The notes under the pieces: generated by a model
What the model saw: only the letters and a program-made list of their open reading frames with translations
Told to the model about the DNA's origin: nothing
Database searches by the model: none
Program-made: the position numbers and the translations under genes
Assembly: GCA_002480565.1 (NCBI GenBank)
Contig: DLCK01000084.1
Location: 1 to 64,000, forward strand
DNA: 64,000 nt
Direction: 5' to 3'
DNA from: Phycisphaerales bacterium UBA7800
Lineage (GTDB): Bacteria > Planctomycetota > Phycisphaerae > Phycisphaerales > Phycisphaeraceae
Shown: piece after piece, positions 52,215 through 62,000 of the stretch
Layout of the letters: every line of letters starts with the position of its first letter
How positions within the stretch are numbered: the stretch's first letter is position 1

Positions 52215-55200
52215 AATCCAAGAGCATCAAAGCACTGCAATGGACGCTCATCGTGCTCGGGTTGCTGGCAGGATTAAACACGGCCGGCGTTTTTGACCGA
52301 CAAGATGATTCAGACAAATACCGCGAACAGCGTAAGCCCTACATAAAAAAACAATCCCGTCCACGCCCAGTGCCCGTGTATTTGAAACTCAGCGCAGCTG
52401 GCCAGCTAAAGACTATCGAACAGTTTACCCAAAAGGCATCACGGGTTGAACGTGTCATTCCCCCAAGCATTTCTCATCGCCCCACATTGCTTGTAGCACC
52501 ATTTGATTTGCCCACAGCCTGGTATCGCAACCAACTCACGGCAGTGAATCTGGCGGACCTCATGATGGCATCACTCAATGAAGATACACGCATCACACTT
52601 GTCGATCGGGAACAACTCGCTTTAGCGATCAACGAAATGTCTCTGGGCACAGGTATCAATACCCGCCAAACCATGAACCTCGGGGCTCTTCTTAAGGCAA
52701 ACATGGTGCTGTATTGCACAGTGAATCAAGATATCAAGTCTCAAACCACCATTATGCAGATGCAGGTTCTAGACACACGGCATGCCAGTGTGCTGGCCCA
52801 GGTACCACTTGAATTACAGGCCGACATATCAGGTCACTTCAATCCCAACCAGGCGGATGTGGATCTGATGACTCAAACCCTTCCTGGACTCTTGGATCAG
52901 GCCCTTGTGACACTCAAGCAGATTCAAGACAAGGTCACCATTGCGCCACTGTTTATCCGCAACACATCTAACAATGACCGCCTTGATCATTACCAAGCCA
53001 AGTTCCACAAGATCATCACACGGTATGGCCAGCAAACCGACACCCATATCCTGCAAATCGCTGGACTCAATTACGCCAGTCATGAACAGGTTCTGAGTTT
53101 GACCGGGTTGGCCGAATCGGATCCCAATGCATGGCAGTATGTAGCAGACGAGTATCTCTGGGGCTATTTCAAAGAAAACAGTCATCCAGACAATACAGCC
53201 GTTAGTGACATTCCGGTCACCATAACGCTTTACTGCTGGGATGGGCTCAACGTTCCTGTCGAGTTGAAGGAAGAGACAACGATCAAGGATTTTGAATCCG
53301 GTATGGAAAAACTGGCTGAAAAACTCAACAAACATATCCAGCCTAAACACAAGACTCAAATCTGCCAAGGCTTGCAGAGCGAGATTGCCAACTATCTGTA
53401 TGCCCAAGCACATGCCAACAAAGTCAATGGTCGCTTTCCCAAGCCTGGCGAACGTCAATTTGGCTATGTTCAATTTCTTATGGACTTGGCCTTGTTTTTC
53501 GACCCACAGAATGCAAAGCATGCCTATGAGCGATGTCAGCTGAGTCCCCAAACTGTAAATCCGCATAATCCCAAACAGTTCATTGAACAACGCCAATACA
53601 CCGAGCGTTTGGAACAATTTCTCGACCGCTTTGCAGGCAGTCCGGGCTCAAATACCAAGCAAGGTCTAATTGAATACACACAGAGTCTGTATATCCTGTT
53701 AAAAGTCCATGAACTTCCAATGGAATCCCGCGCCTTAACTTCGTACCACTTCCCTGGGTATTTGGTATTCCAACCCGACACGCCCTATCCCGCCGTCCAG
53801 CAACAACTTGATGAAACTCTCAATCGCTGCATGGTATTACAGAAATATCTGGCCAAGCTTGATCAAACAGATACCGCAGGCAACGATAAACACTTTGTCA
53901 AAACAATTGAAAAATTGGCACAAATTGTCACTCAAATGCCAGTGAGTCATAAACGTTCAGATCAGGTCGTCAAAACTCTCATGGTCATGCTTGAGCAATT
54001 AAACCAACGCCAGAAACTTCACGAAGAGAAAAAACAACGCCAACGTGATCTGGACAAGAAACAAACAACCTTTCACGCCACTGCTGAATCCTCCATTGAA
54101 AACATATCATCAGTATCAAAATTAAATGCTCTCCCAATATTGCAACAGCAGATCAAGCGGTTAAAAAAGGAATATCCATCAGACCGTAGCTACAAAAGTC
54201 ATCCTTTAACTTTTTTGCGCAAGGTCGAACCTCACCCAGTCCAAAACCTCAATCTGCCCAATGCCAGTATGGCTGTCATTCCACATCAAATCCTTGGCAG
54301 AATCGAATCATCCAACTATTCAAGAATGGGGCTAAACCTTGAAGACAGACAACAACTTTTCAGTGATCAGAAAAACATCTGCCTGCTCAACGATCAACGC
54401 CTCAACTTTTTCGACGTCATGGCCAAGCCAACAAAATGGATAAGCGAAAGAATCCCCCAAAACCCGATTAACGACCTGCTGATTCACGATGACAAAATAT
54501 ATATCACGCAGGCTGACACCGGGCTGTTGATAATTGATCTTCACAACAGAAAAACACAAACATGGACCACGGAAAATGGCCTGTTGTGGAACTCGCCCAA
54601 CCAAATTGCAATGGTCCAAAATCAGCTTTATGTCAGCTACACGGATCACCGGCTCAGCGCTATCGACCTCGAGACTCAGCAAGTCTTCGAACGCCATATC
54701 CCCAAGCACTCGAATTTCTCATACCGCACCCAAGGCAAATCACTTTTGGCTTGTGGTACAGCGATCATCGTCGATAAGAATTTAATTTTTGACACGGTCA
54801 CCGGCCAATCCACAGCTCTGAAGAATGACCATAAACTAACCTATCAAACCGCCAACAACCATGCCTTCTGGATGACCACTGAAAACAAACTCATTACTCT
54901 GGCCCCCACCTCCAACGAGCAAAAGTCATGGGACCTGCCCGTGGCCAAACCCGATGGCCTTGCCGCTACTGACGATTGTGTGTTCCTGCTCTATCGGCAA
55001 TCGACTTGGTATGGGATCGGCGAACAGAAGCTCCCCGCTGGTGCTGGAACAATAAACACTAACTGGAACTCCTACATCCTGCTCTGGGATCCGAACCTGG
55101 AGCAGGTCACCGGAAAAATCATATTACCAGGTGATGTATGCGCCCTCTCTGCGGATCATGGCAATCTCTGGTGCCTGCTGGATCGCAATAACAGCTTAAA

Positions 55201-57499
55201 ACTGGTTCAGATCATCAATCCGACCGCAATACCACTCCCCCCATCCCAAACCAAACGTCAATTCAATCCTGCCTTAAAAAGGCTTAGCTCTCAACAACTC
55301 GTCTATAGCCTTACGGATATGGCTTATGCTGGGCAACTCGACGTTGTGATGCAATGGTACCAAGGATATCAATACATCAAACTCCCTGCCCAGAGCGATG
55401 CCCAGGTGCTGGCTGCTTCATGTTGGCGTTGTACAAAAAAACAAATCCGCAGTTTGGCAAAAGTGATGCTTGGCGATAATGCAGTCAAAAACCATATGAC
55501 CCTTAGCAAGGCTTTACGCACATGCCTGGCACTGGGGCGTTTGGATGTATTCGAAAGCTTGTTGGATTGCCTGGATCTGATTGGACCGGAGGAATATGCC
55601 AAAGGTCCCGTACAGAAAAAAAACGCCTACGGACCTTGGCACTCCAAAATCACCCCATGGGAAAGCCAAGGCCTTTTGCTAGCTTGGATCAAACAGGCGG
55701 CTATGGATTATCAGCAATGGGATATCTATCACCGTTTTGATGCGTACGATCTTCCCGCTAAATTCAACCACGGGGGAATATGGTCGTCAAGGCATTCTGA
55801 ATACCTCAACTTTTCATCATCCAAACTCGACATCACACCGATGGCCATGGCGATTCGCCTGGAGCATCGCAAAGCTTTTGACACCATGCTCAAGCTTGGC
55901 CCCAATCCCTTAGCTGACGATATAACCGTTATACCGACGGCCTTGGGAAGCCACACCCCGTATTACATTCAACAACTTCTTGAGAGTTGGTTCGTCCCCA
56001 TGCAACGGACAAACAACTTGTTTCTTGTGAATCACAAAGCCATGGACGCGGTCTATCAATGGGCCTTGCAGGATGACACATCCAAACGTTGCATCCAGAT
56101 TCTGTCCATAGTCAATGCGTTAGAGGATTATGAACAACTCGATAAACTGCTCGCTGCAGTGGCCGACCCCAACGATCAACAACTGATATCCGCGTTCTTG
56201 AGGATGAATAATCTTAAACTTCTGGACATGCTCAACGCCAGCGGATGGGATGTCGCACATCATACGCCAGTCTCCTGCCTAGACCAGAAGCACATGATCA
56301 GATCATACGTCCTGGACTGGCTTATCAAGCATCAATATCCATTGGATCAAACAGACGCTAACGGGCAAACCGCTTTGATGCTTAAAGCCCAATTCGGTTC
56401 TGCCATTCAATGCTATCTGTTGCTTGAAGCAGGTGCATCCATTGACTTAACTGATAAAAATGGACGTAAAGCCATTGATCTGACAAAGCAGGCAGACATA
56501 ATCGCCCTGCTTGAAATTTACAGCCAATCAGGACAGGAATCTTCTGAAGCTGCTTCTCAAATAGCGCCACTTCGAACCTATAACGCTTCCGACAAAAAAC
56601 TTCACCAACTGATTCTCACGTCAGCTAGAAATAACGACACCCAGAAGCTCAAAGAGGCAATTGCAAAAGCAGAAGCCAAACCGCAGTACCAACCCTTTTT
56701 CAAAACCTACGAATACAACCCACTGATGTACACCGCTTCACGTGGTGATCTCGAAATGTCTCAAAAGCTCATTGATTTGAATCCAGACTACATACTCGGG
56801 AAACAGAATGAAGGTTGGACACCCCTGATGTATGCGGCAGCTAATAATCATGCTGCTGTGGTGAACCTGCTGCTGACTCATCATGCTCCTTGGCAAGTTG
56901 AAAATAAGATGCACCTCACCGCCCTAGAGTTAGCACGTCTTTATCATCAGGAACAGTCCGTCCAAATGTTTAAAAAACATGGTATCGATCGAAAAGACGG
57001 CCGTGTCTTGATGCGTTTACTGACCAATGGGAACATCAACCTTTTTGAACAAATGATCAAGTCTGAAGGTTATGACATTAATGCACATGACGAAAAAGGA
57101 AATACAGTGCTATTTTTTGCACTCGATGCACTAGGAAATAAACCCATGACTTACTTGTCAACTCCGACATACACCCCCGACTATCCGCTTGCACTGCGTA
57201 TTCTCAAACTCGGTGGCAATATCAATCATAAAAATCTCAAGGGCAACACTCCCCTGCTTCAACTCTTGGGCAAAAAGTATGTGGGTTGGCACCCTCAATA
57301 CAAAGAAAGTGAAACCTCTATACAAAAACGCATCAATAACAATGCTCAAGCAATTGCATTTGTCCTAAACCATGGCGCCCAATTACACATCACCAATCAC
57401 GAAGGTAAAAACGCTCAGATGCTTGCTGATGAAAACATTCGTTCACCTCACCTTAAGCAGCGAATCACAGAACTTCTCACCGGGAAGATCGCTAATTAA
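52211..57499 (+). CDS. giant CsgG-like/propeller/ankyrin protein, copy 1
   Basis: This 1762-residue exported or membrane-anchored protein begins with a hydrophobic segment (about 7-27). Residues about 88-390 are a CsgG-like region (TLLVAPFDLPTAWYRNQLTA, LVDREQLALAINEM). A helical region with a coiled coil follows to about 660. A repeat region with the look of a two-component-regulator-type beta propeller spans about 680-1010 (ITQADTGLLIIDLHNRKTQT, WTTENGLLWNSPNQIAMV). The C-terminal part is degenerate then clear ankyrin repeats (about 1370-1740). I know of no named family with this order. It is coupled to the gene before it. Confidence 0.85.
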   Translation: MKSKSIKALQWTLIVLGLLAGLNTAGVFDRQDDSDKYREQRKPYIKKQSRPRPVPVYLKLSAAGQLKTIEQFTQKASRVERVIPPSISHRPTLLVAPFDLPTAWYRNQLTAVNLADLMMASLNEDTRITLVDREQLALAINEMSLGTGINTRQTMNLGALLKANMVLYCTVNQDIKSQTTIMQMQVLDTRHASVLAQVPLELQADISGHFNPNQADVDLMTQTLPGLLDQALVTLKQIQDKVTIAPLFIRNTSNNDRLDHYQAKFHKIITRYGQQTDTHILQIAGLNYASHEQVLSLTGLAESDPNAWQYVADEYLWGYFKENSHPDNTAVSDIPVTITLYCWDGLNVPVELKEETTIKDFESGMEKLAEKLNKHIQPKHKTQICQGLQSEIANYLYAQAHANKVNGRFPKPGERQFGYVQFLMDLALFFDPQNAKHAYERCQLSPQTVNPHNPKQFIEQRQYTERLEQFLDRFAGSPGSNTKQGLIEYTQSLYILLKVHELPMESRALTSYHFPGYLVFQPDTPYPAVQQQLDETLNRCMVLQKYLAKLDQTDTAGNDKHFVKTIEKLAQIVTQMPVSHKRSDQVVKTLMVMLEQLNQRQKLHEEKKQRQRDLDKKQTTFHATAESSIENISSVSKLNALPILQQQIKRLKKEYPSDRSYKSHPLTFLRKVEPHPVQNLNLPNASMAVIPHQILGRIESSNYSRMGLNLEDRQQLFSDQKNICLLNDQRLNFFDVMAKPTKWISERIPQNPINDLLIHDDKIYITQADTGLLIIDLHNRKTQTWTTENGLLWNSPNQIAMVQNQLYVSYTDHRLSAIDLETQQVFERHIPKHSNFSYRTQGKSLLACGTAIIVDKNLIFDTVTGQSTALKNDHKLTYQTANNHAFWMTTENKLITLAPTSNEQKSWDLPVAKPDGLAATDDCVFLLYRQSTWYGIGEQKLPAGAGTINTNWNSYILLWDPNLEQVTGKIILPGDVCALSADHGNLWCLLDRNNSLKLVQIINPTAIPLPPSQTKRQFNPALKRLSSQQLVYSLTDMAYAGQLDVVMQWYQGYQYIKLPAQSDAQVLAASCWRCTKKQIRSLAKVMLGDNAVKNHMTLSKALRTCLALGRLDVFESLLDCLDLIGPEEYAKGPVQKKNAYGPWHSKITPWESQGLLLAWIKQAAMDYQQWDIYHRFDAYDLPAKFNHGGIWSSRHSEYLNFSSSKLDITPMAMAIRLEHRKAFDTMLKLGPNPLADDITVIPTALGSHTPYYIQQLLESWFVPMQRTNNLFLVNHKAMDAVYQWALQDDTSKRCIQILSIVNALEDYEQLDKLLAAVADPNDQQLISAFLRMNNLKLLDMLNASGWDVAHHTPVSCLDQKHMIRSYVLDWLIKHQYPLDQTDANGQTALMLKAQFGSAIQCYLLLEAGASIDLTDKNGRKAIDLTKQADIIALLEIYSQSGQESSEAASQIAPLRTYNASDKKLHQLILTSARNNDTQKLKEAIAKAEAKPQYQPFFKTYEYNPLMYTASRGDLEMSQKLIDLNPDYILGKQNEGWTPLMYAAANNHAAVVNLLLTHHAPWQVENKMHLTALELARLYHQEQSVQMFKKHGIDRKDGRVLMRLLTNGNINLFEQMIKSEGYDINAHDEKGNTVLFFALDALGNKPMTYLSTPTYTPDYPLALRILKLGGNINHKNLKGNTPLLQLLGKKYVGWHPQYKESETSIQKRINNNAQAIAFVLNHGAQLHITNHEGKNAQMLADENIRSPHLKQRITELLTGKIAN

Positions 57500-57549
57500 A
57501 AATTGCTAAGACATCTCAACCTGAGGGCGACTTTAGACAGGACTGTAGC

Positions 57550-59097
57550 ATGACATTTTTCACCCCAGTAATACAGAGCAGGCTGTCCCTGTTACACCTT
57601 TGCATGCTTATTTGCATTGCTTTATCCGGGTTGACACAGCCCTCTGCATGGGCAGAGCAAATTACCAGTAAGCAACACAACACGCCCCAGCCCAAACCGG
57701 CCCCCTCGGTATGGTGGAACGCAGTGAATAAAGGCAATTTACAGGAACTCAAAAAATGCATGCAACAAGGAAACTTCCTTAATGAACTTGAACCCTATAC
57801 CGACAAAACCGCGTTGATGATAGCAATTCTTCAACAAAGACAGACAATCATAGAGTGGTTACTCCAAGAAAAAGCGGATCTCAAAAAAATAACACGTAGA
57901 AGGAATACCACGCTCATGGCCGCCTGCACCGCAGGTAATGTGCAGGTCGCCCAATTGGCACTGGATGCAGGTGTCCATCCCGACGTGCAAGGCTCACGTA
58001 TGAAAACGGCCGCCCATCTAGCTGCTCAAAATGGTTCATTGGCATGCATTAAACTGCTGCTTTCTCGCAAGGCAAATTTCCAATTATTCGACTCTGACGA
58101 CCAGACACCTTTGGGCCTTGCTTTGCAGAACGGGCACATCCCCATCTACCGGCACTTACTTGCCCAAGGTATCAATCCAGTTGATCATCAACGTGATGGT
58201 GAAAAGCTGATGATCTTTGCGCTGTATCAAAATCAACCGCAAATCATGCTCGAATTAGCTCAACTGGGACTTGATGCCCAAAGCACGGACACCAGGATTG
58301 AGGCATACGCCCAAGCTATTGAACTTGGTTATCTGCAATGCGCTAAAGTCCTCCTTCAAATGAGACGTTGGAAACTTCCCCAAGCCTCCAATGAACCTGA
58401 GCGTCAACTCATTGATGCCATTATCGCTGCTGATTCAAAATCGGTGAGGCAATTGCTTGAATCCCAATCCAATCAATATCAACATGATTTTATGCCCATA
58501 GCCATACAATTCGCCAAGGCACGAGGGTTTCTGGATTTCCCGGTGATCCTCAGAAAAGCCACACAAAATGCGGTCTTTGCCAGGACACATCAACGTGCAC
58601 TACAAGACAATCTCATGTACGCCATTAGTAACCAATCGTATGTACGTGCTGAAGCCTGTTTTCATGCTGGAGTCAATTTCAAAGATATCGCTTTTAACCA
58701 AACCATCCTTAATAGCATTAAACGAAACCGTGATATTCGCATACTCACCTTGCTGCTTGATAAAGGTCTGCAACTTAATGCTGACATGAAAGTCGCAACA
58801 GCGAGTCTGAACGAAGCTATCTATGCAAACGAATCTAAATATGCATTGCTTTTACTCAAAGCTGGATGCGTCCCTGACAACCATAGTTTACATCTTGCTG
58901 TAAAAAACAATCATCCGATTCTCGTCGAGACATTACTCAAGAATCAAGTCGATTTGGATTTAACATCTTATGGCATTCTAAGTCGGTTAAACAGATTGCT
59001 CACGTTGGCAAGAAAACACCGATCAACTGAGACTATCACCATTCTGGAGAAGTGCATCAAAGGTATCGATGCCAAACAAATGGATCTGGAGAAATAA
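57550..59097 (+). CDS. secreted ankyrin-repeat protein, copy 2
   Basis: This 515-residue paralogue of the protein at 50673 has a signal peptide (about 1-36, ending SAWA) and ankyrin repeats including YTDKTALMIAILQQRQTIIE and RRNTTLMAACTAGNVQVAQL. Shared details with copy 1 include SVWWNAVNKGNLQELKK beside EAWWDAVCIGDLQTLKT. AGGA lies about eight bases before the ATG. Its stop overlaps the start of the next gene (TAATG). Confidence 0.85.
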   Translation: MTFFTPVIQSRLSLLHLCMLICIALSGLTQPSAWAEQITSKQHNTPQPKPAPSVWWNAVNKGNLQELKKCMQQGNFLNELEPYTDKTALMIAILQQRQTIIEWLLQEKADLKKITRRRNTTLMAACTAGNVQVAQLALDAGVHPDVQGSRMKTAAHLAAQNGSLACIKLLLSRKANFQLFDSDDQTPLGLALQNGHIPIYRHLLAQGINPVDHQRDGEKLMIFALYQNQPQIMLELAQLGLDAQSTDTRIEAYAQAIELGYLQCAKVLLQMRRWKLPQASNEPERQLIDAIIAADSKSVRQLLESQSNQYQHDFMPIAIQFAKARGFLDFPVILRKATQNAVFARTHQRALQDNLMYAISNQSYVRAEACFHAGVNFKDIAFNQTILNSIKRNRDIRILTLLLDKGLQLNADMKVATASLNEAIYANESKYALLLLKAGCVPDNHSLHLAVKNNHPILVETLLKNQVDLDLTSYGILSRLNRLLTLARKHRSTETITILEKCIKGIDAKQMDLEK

Positions 59098-62000
59098 TGA
59101 TGCGGATCCAAACTCAAATAAAATCCTTATTACTTGTACTGGCTATTGCTATTGTCTGGGTTACGCCTATAGATGCAGCCCCAAGTCTCTTTTCAGTTAA
59201 TCCACTCAAAGCCATTGAACAATTTATTGAAAATGCACCACGAGTTGAAGGTCAACCATCAACACCTTTCCCCAAAAACCCAACGGTCCTTGTCGCACCG
59301 TTTGAATTAAGCTCCAGGTGGTATCGCAATAAGTCGACATCAATTAATCTTGCGGATTTGTTGATGGTCCAGCTTAATGACATGCCGGATATCCGCTTGG
59401 TGGATCGCCAGCAATTAAACAAATCAGTCGAAGAGTTGGCCACTTCGCTGGTGATGGATGCTGGCCAGATCATGCGTCTCAGTTCAGTGCTCAAAGCGGA
59501 TATTGCTTTACGTTGCGTGGTTATACAAGATATCAAAACGCTCAAAACAAGCCTTAAAATGCAGGCAATCGACATCCGTCATGCTTCAATATTAGCAGCA
59601 CAATCCTTTGATCTTCAGGCCAACGCAGAAGGATTCTTCAATCCCACTGAATCTGACATGGCACAACTGACCAGAGCTGCCAGACCGCTGATTCAGCAGG
59701 CAATCACCATTCGCCGACAATTGGCGAACAAAACCATCCTTGCCCCCCTGTTTTTTTGCGACATGTCTGACAATGATGTGCTCAGTCAATATCAAACACG
59801 TTTTGGAGAGTTTGCCACCCAAGCCGGTAAACAACTGACCAACGTACGAATCCTGAAGATTGCCGGCATGGATTACGCTGCGACAGAACAGGTATTGAGT
59901 CTTAGCGGATTAGGTAACGCCGATCCCAATGCATGGCAATCTGTAGCAGATCAATATCTCTGGGGTTACTACACTCAGTTGCCGCATCCTGACAATACGC
60001 CAATCAATGACATCCCGGTATCCTTGAAATTGTACTGCTGGGATGGACTAAACGCACCACGGGAATATCACCAACAGACCACCGTCAGCCAATTTGTACC
60101 GGCCATACAACGCCTCTGTGAACAAGTTTGTAAACAAATACCCGCGCAGAAAAATCTCCAACGCTGTGAAGGCCTCAATCGTCAGATCGCCAGACACCTG
60201 GTCTCTGAAGCTTCTAAAACGAGACGTCGAGAAAAAGCCGGCCACAGCAGCATTCGCATAAAAACCTATTACCGGTTTCTTCGTGAATTAGCTGCTTTCT
60301 TTGATCCTGAAGATGATCGACTGGCATCGAATAATATTGTCTCTGAGACATATAAAACAGCTCATTCATTGCGTAGCGTTTTCTTTACAAAACTTGAAGA
60401 AATCAATCGCTGGCAACAATTTTTCCAACATTATCCCAATGCCACTGCAAAATCATCATACACAATTAAATCCTATGTTCGGGTTCTGACGCAAGCCATT
60501 GAATATTTACACATGGACTTACACGCAGATGAATATAACAGTGATGCAGTCTTGCATCTTAATGAATTCCCATTGGACATGCCCACGTATGCGATAGGAA
60601 AGCAAATGCAGGAGCTTGCCCAACGCTGTATTGAACTTGGTGATCTATTCAACAGAACCAAATTGTCTGAGGCACCTTCCGGACTTAAGGCTTATCAAAA
60701 ACTAGCCAAAGCAATCCAATCAATACCTGTTCAAACATCCTTGACTCAGCGTGCTTATGAAGTTGTCACACGGATTTCAAAGACAAACCCGAAGGGCCAA
60801 TCACCCAAAAACCTTTCACAGGAAACCAAACCGATTCCGATGATTGCTCCTAAATTGTTGGCACAATTGCAGCAGATACGGGAAGGTAAAACCACTGAAC
60901 GTCCTGCCAAATCAGTTTTATACGATGCACGAATTGTCCCTCCCCATCCATTGCAACTACTGGATGTCCCGCGAATCAATGCTCCGATGCTTCCGACTTC
61001 ACAACTGATGCATATTGATTTTCAGCATCATTCGTCGAATAACTTGCCATTGAGTCATGCCATTCGTCTGACATGTGATCTTGATGAGATTTGGAATTAT
61101 GGTTATTTCGGCGAACATTCCTACAACGCAGCGTCACAAAAAATCCGAAACGGCTTTGAGCTATTCCGAAACAAAACCAAACACTGTGCAGTGACTCAAG
61201 ATGGCAAACTCTATCTATCCGTCAAACGCAAAGGTATCGCTGTTATCAATCTCACCGATGAACATATCCAACTATGGACTGTTGATGACGGACTGCTTTG
61301 GGACTCCCCCAATCAGCTGGTGATCGTCGATAAAAAACTATACGTCACCTTCAAAGATCACCGAATGAACATGATTGATCTGAAAACCAATCAGATCACT
61401 GAACGACAGCTTGAATGCCCTGCGAATTCAACGATCAAACCCACGGGGAACCATCTCATTGCGTTTGGTTCATGGCTTCTGGTCGACAAGACCTTTCTTT
61501 TTAATACCCAAACTGGCAAAACACAACGGCTAGGTCATGTCCTTAGCCAACTACTCGCAGGTAAACACCACACAACCATTGCCAACGACATACCGGTACA
61601 ACGAACTGCTGTCCAAGGGGACACACTTTGGCTCACGACAGACACACAACTCATCCGTCTGAATCTGGCTAAGAACCAATGTGATGCGTGGGAACTGCCA
61701 TTTGCTCAACCAGATCATCTTGCGGCCACGGCGAGAACGGTGTATCTGGCATACTGTGAATCTACCTGGCTTAATTCACATCACACACAAGTCAACATGC
61801 ACAATCCCGATTTGAACATGCCCACGCATCTACTGGCTTGGGATATCAATAAGCAGGCTTTGCAAGGGAGAATGATTTTACCCGGAAATATGCAGGCATT
61901 GGCTGTGGATTATGGCATGCTCTGGACATTCATTGACCGCGCGGATCAACGACAACTTCTGCAAATCATCACGAACGATCCTCAAGCAAGCAGGCCTATT